Source: JBMYYR01 sp049609625
GTDB taxonomy: Bacteria; Bacteroidota; Bacteroidia; Flavobacteriales; CAJXXR01
NCBI GenBank assembly: GCA_049609625.1
Contig: JBMYYR010000001.1
Coordinates: 1 to 64,000 of the forward strand
DNA: 64,000 nt
Direction: 5' to 3'
Numbering within the stretch: the stretch's first letter is position 1; each line of letters begins with the position of its first letter. Both the position numbers and the translations under genes were made by a program. Positions 8,537 to 17,097 of the stretch are shown one piece after another. The notes beneath the pieces were generated by a model. It saw only the letters and a program-made list of their open reading frames with translations. It made no database searches and was not told where the DNA came from.

Positions 8537-9829
8537 TTAATATGGATACCAGCCTTTCCACATCAGTTTCAGGCGCTCCAACCACGGGCGTTCTCGGGGA
8601 TTATCGCCTGGTTGATAGAAGATTTTTTTAGAAAACGCTTCGGGCATAAATTCTTGTTGCACAAATTGATTCGGATAATTATGACTATATTTATAGTCTT
8701 TTCCGTAGTTTAAGGTCTTCATCAATTGGCTTGGAGCATTCCTGAGGGATAAAGGTACTGGCAAACTTCCAGAATTTCTAATTTCTCTTAAAGCTTGATT
8801 GATAGCTATATAGGACGCATTGCTTTTTTCTGAATTTGCCAAATACACCACACATTGTGATAGTATAATCCGTCCTTCGGGCATGCCAATGGTTTGGATA
8901 GACGAAAAACAAGCATTTGCCATAATAAGAGCTGTTGGGTTGGCATTCCCGATGTCTTCCGAGGCTGAAATAATGAGTCTTCTGGCAATAAATTTCGGAT
9001 CTTCTCCTCCGTCAATCATTCTTGCTAGCCAATAGACTGCTGCATTTGGGTCAGATCCTCTTATTGATTTTATCAGCGCCGACACAATGTCATAATGCAT
9101 CTCACCATTCTTATCGTATTGATTAGGTTGGTGTTTCAAGATTTCTCGACAAAATTCATCAGTAATTTGAACACCAGATTCTATATCGGCATGACCAAGA
9201 ACATACTCGAGGGCATTGAGTAGGCGTCGGGCATCTCCGCCCGAAAACTGAAGTAGAACGGCCGTTTCTTTGAGTTCGATATTGAATTGCTTAAGATAGT
9301 CATCTTCAGTCAAAGCCCGATGTAAAAGCGACTCTAGATCTGTTTTGTCATGTGCTTGTAAAACAAAGACTTGACATCTGGAAAGTAGGGCAGAAATCAC
9401 TTCAAAAGAAGGGTTTTCGGTGGTTGCGCCAATCAAAATGAGCGTTCCTTTTTCAACGGCATTCAAAAGGGCATCTTGTTGCGATTTTGAGAATCGATGA
9501 ATTTCGTCGATAAACAACAAGGGTGTTTTGGTCTGAAACATGCGGTTGTCTTCCGCTTTTTTAATTGCTGCCCGAACGTCTTTCACTCCTGATTGAACGG
9601 CACTTAGTACTTCATAAGACCTGCCCGAATGCTTTGCAATAAGCTGAGCTAAGGTTGTTTTTCCTACGCCTGGTGGCCCCCAAAAAATCATCGAAGGTAG
9701 AAATGTGCTTTCCAACAAAGGTTTCAAGCTTCCCTTTTCGCCCATCAAGTGCGCTTGCCCGATAAAAGCATCTAAAGTTTGTGGGCGCAAACGTTCGGCT
9801 AAAGGTATTTCGGTTTTGTTTTTTATCAT
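8537..9829 (-). CDS. rarA: Replication-associated recombination protein RarA (MgsA)
   Basis: RarA is a tetrameric AAA+ ATPase of the clamp-loader clade that acts at stalled replication forks. Walker A (GPPGVGKTT) is at residues 51-59 and Walker B with the following arginine (FIDEIHRF) at about 106-113. Sensor 1 (ATTENPSFEV) and the SRC box (SALLSRCQVF) follow. The C-terminal oligomerisation and RarA-specific domains run to residue 430, so the protein is full length. The gene stands alone between the DUF2795 gene and the terminator of the TPR gene. I see no strong terminator after it. Confidence 0.95.
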   Translation of the reverse strand: MIKNKTEIPLAERLRPQTLDAFIGQAHLMGEKGSLKPLLESTFLPSMIFWGPPGVGKTTLAQLIAKHSGRSYEVLSAVQSGVKDVRAAIKKAEDNRMFQTKTPLLFIDEIHRFSKSQQDALLNAVEKGTLILIGATTENPSFEVISALLSRCQVFVLQAHDKTDLESLLHRALTEDDYLKQFNIELKETAVLLQFSGGDARRLLNALEYVLGHADIESGVQITDEFCREILKHQPNQYDKNGEMHYDIVSALIKSIRGSDPNAAVYWLARMIDGGEDPKFIARRLIISASEDIGNANPTALIMANACFSSIQTIGMPEGRIILSQCVVYLANSEKSNASYIAINQALREIRNSGSLPVPLSLRNAPSQLMKTLNYGKDYKYSHNYPNQFVQQEFMPEAFSKKIFYQPGDNPRERPWLERLKLMWKGWYPY

Positions 9830-9866
9830 TTGCTAAATTGAAGAAATTTACGCTTTAAAATTACAT

Positions 9867-9907
9867 AAAAAAAGAGCGTAGATGAGTTAATATCTACGCT
9901 CTTTTTT
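9867..9907 (-). terminator. Intrinsic terminator after the gyrA-TPR unit
   Basis: Arms 9867-9883 and 9892-9907 form a long stem with the core GAGCGTAGAT/ATCTACGCTC, flanked by A and T runs so that the minus-strand transcript ends in U. It lies 28 bases past the stop of the TPR gene. Confidence 0.85.
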
Positions 9908-9934
9908 AAGATTGATCTGTTTTAAGACCTGTGT

Positions 9935-11101
9935 TTAGTTTCCGTATTTTTCTTTCAAAGCTTTCATTTCTTCTACTCGTTCTAGCTGATAATAAATGGT
10001 TCGAAGACCTGTGTAAATAGGCGAATTATCTGGTTGTAATTCAAGTATTTTTACCATAAACGGAATGGTTTTTTCATAAATTGCATTTCGTTCGGCACTT
10101 AGCTTATCTTCTTTAATACGATCGGCTTTAGAAAGTCCTAAATCATTGATTTTATCACCAATAGCATTAGCTTCTTCGGTGTAAATATTGCTTAGGTTGA
10201 TGTATGGATCGACGTAGGTTTCATCCAAAGCGATGGCTTGCTCATACGAAGCAATGGCGGCGGCTTTATCAAAGCTCGAAACGGCATAACCTTTCATAAA
10301 ATATAAGGTGGCGTTTTCTGGATCTTTGGCAATAGCTGCGTCTAGCGACGTGGATAGCTTATCCATTTCATTGGCTTCAATATAGTAGTTTACTTCTTCT
10401 AAAATAAGGTTTGGACAGTCGCCACAAATTTCTTTAGCTTTCTCTAAATCAGTAAGAAACGCATCGTTGTTGCCCATTTTAGTGTGGATTCTCAAACGCT
10501 CGATATGCATGGTTTCGTCTTGTGGCTTGAGTTCCAGATAGCGGTTCAGGTAGGGTAGGGCGGCTTCAGTTTCTTCTGCCTGAATCGAAATTATTGACGC
10601 ATTTTTATACGTCGACGTATCGACCATGCCAATACTACTTGCAACGGCTAATGAACCATCAAACAAACTTAGGGCTTCTTTAATTTCTCCAGCTTCGTGT
10701 TTTTTTATGGCTTCGTTGGCATAAAACACACGAATATTTGTTAGATATACTTTTGATTTAGCTTGGTTTGGAGATTTTACAATGTTAATGTCGTTTTCAA
10801 AAGCTTCTTTTGCCGAAGGTAGAAAGTCCATGCCATTATTGGTTTTTTTGGCATTTGTTTGTTTGTAAAGTTCAAAGTAAATTCGCCCTCTATTGAACCA
10901 AAACTTAGACAAATCTTTAGCTTTTGTCAAGTTTCCACCAGTTTTTACTTTCTCATAGGCTTTGTCGATAGCTTCTTTGGCTCCGTCATAATCTTTTTGT
11001 CTAAGCTCAAGAATAGCTTCGGTTAGATGCATTTTTTGTGCAAAACTTGGGAGAGTCGCACAACTTAGCATAGCTAAAATAATAGTGTGTTTAATCTTCA
11101 T
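9935..11101 (-). CDS. Exported tetratricopeptide-repeat protein
   Basis: The protein begins with a typical Sec signal peptide (KIKHTIILAMLSC then PSFAQ, cleavage near residue 22). The remainder is alpha-helical with several TPR-like units, the clearest at about residues 185-300, containing repeats of the type NATLYFMKGYA and YVDPYINLSNIY. TPR domains bind proteins, and the export signal places this one in the periplasm. Its start overlaps the end of gyrA by 11 bases, so it is probably translated from the gyrA message. The specific role is unknown. Confidence 0.8.
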   Translation of the reverse strand: MKIKHTIILAMLSCATLPSFAQKMHLTEAILELRQKDYDGAKEAIDKAYEKVKTGGNLTKAKDLSKFWFNRGRIYFELYKQTNAKKTNNGMDFLPSAKEAFENDINIVKSPNQAKSKVYLTNIRVFYANEAIKKHEAGEIKEALSLFDGSLAVASSIGMVDTSTYKNASIISIQAEETEAALPYLNRYLELKPQDETMHIERLRIHTKMGNNDAFLTDLEKAKEICGDCPNLILEEVNYYIEANEMDKLSTSLDAAIAKDPENATLYFMKGYAVSSFDKAAAIASYEQAIALDETYVDPYINLSNIYTEEANAIGDKINDLGLSKADRIKEDKLSAERNAIYEKTIPFMVKILELQPDNSPIYTGLRTIYYQLERVEEMKALKEKYGN

Positions 11102-13661
11102 TGTTTTCTGTGTTTGTGTCGTTATTCACGTCGTTGTTCGTGTCGTTATCTAATGTTTCGTTTTGGTTGTCTTCAGTCAAAAATTCTGAATTTTCAGTAG
11201 CTTCCGTTTCTAATTCTTCAGCATTTTCATCTTTTTCTATTTTGGCAACAGCTGCTATTTCGTCATTCTTTCGTAAAGAAATCAAACGAACGCCCGAGGC
11301 TGCTCTTCCCATCACTCTAATGTCTTCCATTCCCATTCTAATCATCAGACCAGATTTGTTGATAATCATCATATCATCTGTGTCTTTCACGTTTTTAATG
11401 GCAATCAAAGATCCTGTTTTTTCATTAATTGTAATGGTTTTTACACCTTTTCCTCCTCGGTTTGTTACGCGATAATCTTCAACCAAAGAGCGTTTGCCGT
11501 AGCCTTTTTCCGAGACCACCAAAACACTTGTCAAAGGGTCTTCTACACAAACCATACCAACAATATGTTCGCCTTCGCCCAAAGTCATTCCGCGCACTCC
11601 TTTTGAGGTTCGCCCAACTGATCTTACTTTGGTTTCATTAAATCGGATAGCCTTTCCAGTATTGAGCGCTAGCATAATTTCGTGCTCGCCACTGGTTAGT
11701 TTGGCTTCCAAAAGCTGATCACCTTCATTGATTACAATCGCATTGATTCCGTTAACTCTTGGTCGAGAATAGGCTTCGAGTAGAGTTTTCTTAACCAATC
11801 CTTTTTTGGTAGCCATCACCAAATAATGCGAGTTGATATAGTCTTCATCTTTTAGATTTCCGGTATTCAAGTACGCCATCACTTTGTCGTCTTTCGGAAT
11901 ACTGATGAGGTTTTGAATGGCTCGTCCTTTCGCCGTTCTCGATCCTTCTGGAATTTCGAAAACCCGCAACCAAAAACAACGTCCTTGCTCAGTAAGGAAA
12001 AGCATATAATCGTGATTCTTAGCCGTAAAAACGTCTTCTATAAAGTCTTTGTCTCTAGTCGAAGCGGCTTTTTGACCTACGCCACCGCGGTGTTGAGATT
12101 TGTATTCGATGAGTGGTGTACGTTTGATATAACCTGCATGAGAGGTCGTTACGACCACTTCTTCGTTCGGAATCATATCTTCCATAGAAAATTCGCCACC
12201 AACGTAGTTGATTTCCGTTCGGCGATCGTCTCCATATTTTTCAATAATTTCTATGGTTTCGGCTTTGATGATGCCCATTCTTCGAGATTCATTATTCAAA
12301 ATGTCTTTTAAATCATCAATTAAAACCATCAATTCTTGGTGTTCTTCTCGGATTTTGTCCGACTCTAAACCTGTCAGTTTTTGAAGTCTTAAATCGAGAA
12401 TAGCACGCGCCTGAATTTCGGTTAAAGCAAAACGTTCTATTAAACCATTTCGGGCAATTTCTGGAGATTTCGAAGCTCTAATAAGTTTAATAACTTCATC
12501 CAAATTGTCTAAAGCAATCAATAAACCTTCAAGAATATGCGCTCGTTTTTCGGCTTGTTCAAGCTCGTATTGTGTTCGTCTCACCACCACATCATGTCGG
12601 TGTTCGATGAAACATTCTAACATTTGTTTTAGGTTCAGAAGCATCGGACGCCCTTTTACTAAAGCAATGTTGTTTACACTAAAGCTCGATTGAAGTTGAG
12701 TGTATTTATAGAGCTGATTTAGAACAACATGAGGTATGGCGTCTCGTTTAAGTTTATAAACAATTCGCATTCCTTTTCTATCCGATTCGTCATTCAAATC
12801 GGCAATACCTTCAATTTTTCCATCATTAACCAAGTCCGCCGTTTTCTTAATCATTTCGGCTTTGTTGACCATGTATGGAATTTCGTCTACAATAATGTAT
12901 TCTCTGTCTTTGATTTCTTCAACACGAGCTTTGGCTCTCAAAACCACACGTCCTTTACCAGTATGAAAAGCGTCTTTTACACCTTCGTAACCATAAATTA
13001 ATCCGCCTGTTGGGAAATCGGGCGCTTTTACAAAGGCCATTAGTGAATCGATATCCAAACTTGGGTCATCAATCAAGCCCACAATGGCATTACAAACTTC
13101 GGTTAAATTGTGTGGTGGCATATTGGTAGCCATTCCAACCGCAATTCCCGAAGCACCATTAACAAGTAGGCCAGGCACGCGCGTAGGTAGTACTTTTGGT
13201 TCTTTTAAGGTGTCATCAAAGTTCAGTTGGGTATCTACGGTGTTTTTTTCGATGTCGCTAAGCATCTCTTCTGAGATTTTTCTCAGTCGTGCTTCTGTAT
13301 ATCGCATCGCAGCTGGACTATCGCCATCTACCGAACCAAAGTTACCTTGTCCGTCGACCAACATATAGCGCAAAGACCAATGCTGTGCCATCCGAACCAT
13401 AGAATCATATACGGACGTATCGCCGTGTGGATGGTACTTACCAAGGACTTCACCGACAATTCTTGCCGATTTTTTATAAGCTCGGCTAGAGGTTACTCCA
13501 AGTTCGTACATTCCAAAAAGGACACGTCTGTGCACTGGCTTTAGACCGTCTCGAACATCTGGTAAGGCACGCGAAACAATAACCGACATCGAATAATCGA
13601 TGTAGGCCGATCGCATTTCGTCCTCAATATTTATCTGTATTATTTTTTCTCCTTCAGTCAT
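11091..13661 (-). CDS. gyrA: DNA gyrase subunit A
   Basis: GyrA is the DNA-cleaving and wrapping subunit of gyrase. The catalytic tyrosine is Y121 in AAMRYTEAR. The quinolone-determining segment reads HPHGDTSVYDS, with Thr at the position of E. coli S83 and Asp at the position of D87, so neither common resistance change to Leu or Asn is present. The six-bladed C-terminal domain contains the GyrA-box-like QHRGGVGQKA. After about residue 800 comes an unusual acidic Asn/Asp/Glu/Thr tail of roughly 50 residues. The downstream TPR gene overlaps this tail's last codons. Confidence 0.97.
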   Translation of the reverse strand: MTEGEKIIQINIEDEMRSAYIDYSMSVIVSRALPDVRDGLKPVHRRVLFGMYELGVTSSRAYKKSARIVGEVLGKYHPHGDTSVYDSMVRMAQHWSLRYMLVDGQGNFGSVDGDSPAAMRYTEARLRKISEEMLSDIEKNTVDTQLNFDDTLKEPKVLPTRVPGLLVNGASGIAVGMATNMPPHNLTEVCNAIVGLIDDPSLDIDSLMAFVKAPDFPTGGLIYGYEGVKDAFHTGKGRVVLRAKARVEEIKDREYIIVDEIPYMVNKAEMIKKTADLVNDGKIEGIADLNDESDRKGMRIVYKLKRDAIPHVVLNQLYKYTQLQSSFSVNNIALVKGRPMLLNLKQMLECFIEHRHDVVVRRTQYELEQAEKRAHILEGLLIALDNLDEVIKLIRASKSPEIARNGLIERFALTEIQARAILDLRLQKLTGLESDKIREEHQELMVLIDDLKDILNNESRRMGIIKAETIEIIEKYGDDRRTEINYVGGEFSMEDMIPNEEVVVTTSHAGYIKRTPLIEYKSQHRGGVGQKAASTRDKDFIEDVFTAKNHDYMLFLTEQGRCFWLRVFEIPEGSRTAKGRAIQNLISIPKDDKVMAYLNTGNLKDEDYINSHYLVMATKKGLVKKTLLEAYSRPRVNGINAIVINEGDQLLEAKLTSGEHEIMLALNTGKAIRFNETKVRSVGRTSKGVRGMTLGEGEHIVGMVCVEDPLTSVLVVSEKGYGKRSLVEDYRVTNRGGKGVKTITINEKTGSLIAIKNVKDTDDMMIINKSGLMIRMGMEDIRVMGRAASGVRLISLRKNDEIAAVAKIEKDENAEELETEATENSEFLTEDNQNETLDNDTNNDVNNDTNTENNED

Positions 13662-14022
13662 ACGTTTTTTGTTCTATTTTTTTCAACGTACGAATATACT
13701 TTTTTATTCAAAAATAGAGAAGTCTTTTGGGGCTAAATTATCTTTTATTTTCTCAAATCCGAAAAATCTATAAAACCTAATTTGAGCCATTGATATTATC
13801 AGAATTTGTACTGAATTTTGACGCATGATTAGTGTTTAAAACGGGTAGTTGTTTTAGCTTAGATAGACTGATTAATCTATAAGGAATCAGGATTCAGATC
13901 CGTAGTGTCTATTTGACTTTTCTTTCAAAAAAATCTATAGGTCATTAATTTGAAGATCATTACTCAATGTCTGACGAGTCATAAGTAATTGATTATTAGT
14001 ACAATTAACTTTTAGTTTAACC
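13662..14022 (-). other. Gene-free region upstream of gyrA
   Basis: About 360 bases between the pyrH terminator and gyrA contain no convincing coding sequence on either strand and no tRNA. A minus-strand TATATTCG at 13698-13691, one mismatch from TAnnTTTG, could be the gyrA -7 element. A short GAATC-AG-GATTC inverted repeat lies around 13880-13900. Nothing else stands out. Confidence 0.4.
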
Positions 14023-14051
14023 AAAAAAAGGAGCTAAACCAGCTCCTTTTT
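14023..14051 (-). terminator. Intrinsic terminator after pyrH
   Basis: The arms AAAAAGGAGCT and AGCTCCTTTTT surround a 5-base loop (14036-14040), giving a hairpin followed by T residues on the minus strand. It lies 22 bases downstream of the pyrH stop and marks the end of that unit without frr. Confidence 0.8.
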
Positions 14052-14073
14052 ATCATATCGTCATCAAAAAAAA

Positions 14074-14781
14074 TCAATTACTAACCAAAGTCCCAATAGC
14101 TTCTCCAGCTAATAATTTCTTAAGATTCCCTTTGGTGTTGATATCAAAGACAATGATGGGAATATTGTTGTCTTTGCAGAGTGCAAAAGCCGTTAAGTCC
14201 ATGATGTGAAGGTTCTTTTCAAAAGCTTCATCCAAACTTAAACGATCATATTTTACAGCATTTGGATCTTTTTCTGGATCAGCAGAATAGACACCATCCA
14301 CTCGAGTTCCTTTTAGAATAATATCAGCTTCAATTTCGGAAGCTCTAAGTGCTGCTGCCGAATCAGTCGTGAAAAACGGATTTCCAGTTCCTCCAGCAAA
14401 AATAACCACTCTGTTTTTTTCTAAATGTCGGATGGCTCTTCGGCGAATAAAAGGTTCTGACACTTGATGGATGTCAATAGAAGACATCACGCGAGACTCT
14501 ACGCCATTGGCTTCCAAAGCACTTTGCAAAGCCAAAGCATTAATTACCGTTGCCAACATACCCATATTGTCGCCTTGTACACGTCCAATATCGGAGCCAA
14601 TCGTGTTTAAACCACGGAAAATATTACCTCCACCAATAACAACCGAAACTTGCGCACCCATGTCTACTGCCGATTTCACATCTAAAGCATAATGTGTTAG
14701 CATTTTGGGTTCGATACCGTAACCGTTTTCTCCCATCAACGATTCGCCACTCAGTTTGATTAATATTCTTTTGTATTGCAT
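14074..14781 (-). CDS. pyrH: Uridylate kinase (UMP kinase)
   Basis: PyrH phosphorylates UMP to UDP and is a hexameric amino-acid-kinase-family enzyme, usually regulated by GTP and UTP. The N-terminal KLSGESLMG and the glycine-rich VVIGGGNIFRG motif bind nucleotide. The segment FAGGTGNPFFTTDSAAALRA is diagnostic for bacterial UMP kinase, and at 235 residues it is full length. It follows tsf on the same strand, as in the rpsB-tsf-pyrH order of many bacteria. A strong terminator lies between tsf and pyrH, and frr does not follow. Confidence 0.97.
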   Translation of the reverse strand: MQYKRILIKLSGESLMGENGYGIEPKMLTHYALDVKSAVDMGAQVSVVIGGGNIFRGLNTIGSDIGRVQGDNMGMLATVINALALQSALEANGVESRVMSSIDIHQVSEPFIRRRAIRHLEKNRVVIFAGGTGNPFFTTDSAAALRASEIEADIILKGTRVDGVYSADPEKDPNAVKYDRLSLDEAFEKNLHIMDLTAFALCKDNNIPIIVFDINTKGNLKKLLAGEAIGTLVSN

Positions 14782-14798
14782 GATTTTGGTTTTTTGGC

Positions 14799-14835
14799 AA
14801 AAAAAAAGAGAAAACTAAATTTTCTCTTTTTTTTT
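14799..14835 (-). terminator. Intrinsic terminator between tsf and pyrH
   Basis: Nine A residues plus GAGAAAA (14799-14814) pair with TTTTCTC plus nine T residues (14820-14835) around a 5-base loop. On the minus strand it follows the tsf stop by only a few bases and is followed 17 bases later by the pyrH start, leaving no room for a full pyrH promoter after it. Confidence 0.75.
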
Positions 14836-14841
14836 AAATGA

Positions 14842-15672
14842 TTATGATAAACTACAACGCTTAAAGGCTGTTACTTTCAAATCTTTATCTCCTGTTTGAA
14901 CGTATTTTTCAACAGTCATTTTAGAGTCTTTAATGAAGGATTGTGAAACAAGTGTATTCTCTTTAAAGAACTTGTTCAAACGTCCCATTGCAATTTTATC
15001 TAACATCGCTTCTGGTTTCCCTTCTTGGCGAGCTAAATCTTTTCCAACTTCTAATTCTCTGTCAATAGTCGATTGTTCAACAGCGTCTTTGTCTAAAGCA
15101 ATTGGGTTCATTGCAGCAGCTTGCATCGCTACATCTTTTGCAATTTCTTCCGCTTTATCAACGTTTTTGTTGAGTGCCACGATAGTTGCCAAACGGTTAC
15201 CAGCGTGTACATAAGAACCAACGAAATCAGAATCAAGACGCTCGAAGAATTTTACTTCAAGTTTCTCTCCGATAACACCAGTTTGTTCAACCAATTTATC
15301 AGCTAAAGGCATTCCACCCATATCAAGAGCCATTAATTCTTCAGCTGTTTTTGGGCTGTTGTCTATGGCTAAGTTAAGTATTTGTGTTGTTAGGTCAACA
15401 AAGGTATCATTTTTAGCTACGAAATCAGTTTCGCAGTTCAATGACACAATATAACCAACAGTTGCATCTTGGTTTACACCAGCTAAAACAGCACCTTCAA
15501 CAGCATCACGATCAGCACGCTTTGCAGCTACTTTTTGTCCTTTTTTTCTAAGGATATCGATCGCTTCTTCGAAGTTTCCTTCGGCTTCAACAAGGGCTTT
15601 TTTACAGTCCATCATACCAGCTCCGGTATGTTTTCTAAGTTTATTTACTTCGGCAGCAGTAATTTTTGCCAT
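14842..15672 (-). CDS. tsf: Translation elongation factor Ts
   Basis: EF-Ts is the guanine nucleotide exchange factor of EF-Tu. The N-terminal UBA-like domain contains VNKLRKHTGAGMMDCKKAL, and the EF-Tu-interacting TDFVAKNDTF motif is near residue 83. The 276-residue length is normal. The C-terminus ends VTAFKRCSLS. It lies 76 bases downstream of rpsB, with a perfect 15-base hairpin in between that may adjust its expression. Confidence 0.97.
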   Translation of the reverse strand: MAKITAAEVNKLRKHTGAGMMDCKKALVEAEGNFEEAIDILRKKGQKVAAKRADRDAVEGAVLAGVNQDATVGYIVSLNCETDFVAKNDTFVDLTTQILNLAIDNSPKTAEELMALDMGGMPLADKLVEQTGVIGEKLEVKFFERLDSDFVGSYVHAGNRLATIVALNKNVDKAEEIAKDVAMQAAAMNPIALDKDAVEQSTIDRELEVGKDLARQEGKPEAMLDKIAMGRLNKFFKENTLVSQSFIKDSKMTVEKYVQTGDKDLKVTAFKRCSLS

Positions 15673-15705
15673 GGTATATATGTTTTTCTTGGTTTAGATA
15701 AAACA

Positions 15706-15740
15706 CTTGATTCCGATCTAAATGTTAGATCGGAATCAAG
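15706..15740 (-). promoter_or_regulatory. Perfect hairpin between rpsB and tsf
   Basis: Arms 15706-15720 and 15726-15740 are perfectly complementary over 15 bases with a 5-base loop. On the minus strand the hairpin is followed by TGTTTTAT rather than a long T run, so it is at best a partial terminator or attenuator, or an RNA processing or stability element. It lies 8 bases after the rpsB stop. Confidence 0.6.
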
Positions 15741-15748
15741 ACTTAAAT

Positions 15749-16600
15749 TTATTTACTCTCTTCTTTTGTTTCTTTAGCTTCAGCTTCTTTGGCCTCTTTA
15801 GCTTTTGCAGCTTTTTCGGCTTTTGCAGCTTTGTCCGCTTTTTCTTTTTCAGCTTTCTTTGCTGATGCTTCAGCTTCTTCTTTTGCTTTAGCTGCAGCTT
15901 GCTCTTCTTTCTCAGCTTTGCGCTCGTTCAATCCAGCTTGGATACCTTCGCAAATATAATCAAGAATCACATTGATAGATTTAGAAGCATCATCGTTCCC
16001 TGGGATAGCAAAGCTAACGTCTTCTGGGTTCGAGTTTGTATCAACGATGGCAAAAGTTGGGATTCCCAATTTTTTTGCTTCGCTAACAGCAATATGCTCT
16101 TTCTTTACATCTACAACAAATAATGCGCCAGGAAGTCTAGACATATCTTTGATAGAACCAAAGTTACGCTCTAATTTTTCTCTCTGACGATCGATGTGCA
16201 AACGCTCTTTTTTCGATAAAGTTTCAAACGTTCCATCGGTCTTCATACGATCGATAGCTGTCATTTTCTTTACCGTCTTACGAATCGTAACAAAGTTAGT
16301 CAACAATCCACCAGGCCAACGCTCAGTAATGTATGGCATGTTGATGTTGTCTACTTTTTTAGCTACGAAATCTTTAGCTTGTTTTTTTGTGGCAACAAAC
16401 AAGATCTTACGTCCCTGTCTTGTAATCACTTGAAGAGCATCTTTTGCTTCGTCAAGTTTTGCAACAGTTTTGTTGAGATCGATGATGTGGATACCGTTAC
16501 GCTCCATAAAAATATAAGGAGCCATGTTTGGATGCCATTTTCTTGTTAGGTGACCAAAATGTACACCTGCGTCTAATAATGTTTTTACTTCTATTGCCAT
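15749..16600 (-). CDS. rpsB: 30S ribosomal protein S2
   Basis: S2 is a late-assembling 30S protein that helps bring S1 to the ribosome. Family motifs include GVHFGHLTRKWHP near the start, RWPGGLLTNF, and the segment LGIPTFAIVDTNSNPE. The conserved globular part ends near residue 228. It is followed by an Ala/Lys/Glu-rich low-complexity tail of about 55 residues, unlike the short tail of E. coli S2. The gene lies 100 bases downstream of rpsI, with a possible leader structure in the gap, and upstream of tsf. Confidence 0.97.
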   Translation of the reverse strand: MAIEVKTLLDAGVHFGHLTRKWHPNMAPYIFMERNGIHIIDLNKTVAKLDEAKDALQVITRQGRKILFVATKKQAKDFVAKKVDNINMPYITERWPGGLLTNFVTIRKTVKKMTAIDRMKTDGTFETLSKKERLHIDRQREKLERNFGSIKDMSRLPGALFVVDVKKEHIAVSEAKKLGIPTFAIVDTNSNPEDVSFAIPGNDDASKSINVILDYICEGIQAGLNERKAEKEEQAAAKAKEEAEASAKKAEKEKADKAAKAEKAAKAKEAKEAEAKETKEESK

Positions 16601-16649
16601 AATGCAATGGGTTTACTTTCCTTTTTAACAAAAATTAGTTGCCAATTAT

Positions 16650-16676
16650 GCAGTAGCCACCCAGAGGTGAGTCTGC
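16650..16676 (-). promoter_or_regulatory. Possible structured leader of rpsB
   Basis: Between rpsI and rpsB, CACC (16658-16661) can pair with GGTG (16666-16669), enclosed by GCAG/CTGC (16650-16653 with 16673-16676) across a small internal loop. S2 genes often carry autoregulatory leader structures. This one is short and is offered as a candidate only. Confidence 0.3.
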
Positions 16677-16700
16677 AAAATTTGGATACTAAACCGAATA

Positions 16701-17087
16701 TTAACGTTTCGAGAATTGGAATTTCTTTCTCGCTTTCTTTTGACCATATTTCTTACGCTCAACGACTCTTGGGTCTCTTGTTAGTAAGCCTTCTGGTTTC
16801 AAAGCTTGTCTGTTTTCTACATCCACTACGCAAAGTGCTCTAGCTATTCCTAAGCGAGCTGCCTCTGCTTGTCCTGTTTGGCCACCACCAACAACATTAA
16901 TTTTGATGTCGTAGTTACCTTCTACACCGGTTAAACTTTGAGCTTGCTCAAGTTTAAATTGTAAAGTTCCTGTAGGGAAATAGTCTTTGTAGTCTCTTCC
17001 GTTTACAGTAATTGCACCTTTTCCTTCGTTTAGGAAAACTCTTGCAATCGCTCTCTTTCTTCTACCGATTGTGTGAATTGTCTCCAT
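16701..17087 (-). CDS. rpsI: 30S ribosomal protein S9
   Basis: S9 contacts P-site tRNA through its basic C-terminal tail. The protein shows the family opening IGRRKRAIARVFL, the GGGQTGQAEAARLGIARAL core, and the C-terminus KKARKKFQFSKR, in which the terminal KR is the tRNA-contacting end. The 128-residue length is typical. It follows rplM by 10 bases in the usual rplM-rpsI pair. Confidence 0.98.
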   Translation of the reverse strand: METIHTIGRRKRAIARVFLNEGKGAITVNGRDYKDYFPTGTLQFKLEQAQSLTGVEGNYDIKINVVGGGQTGQAEAARLGIARALCVVDVENRQALKPEGLLTRDPRVVERKKYGQKKARKKFQFSKR

Positions 17088-17097
17088 TTTTACTTAA

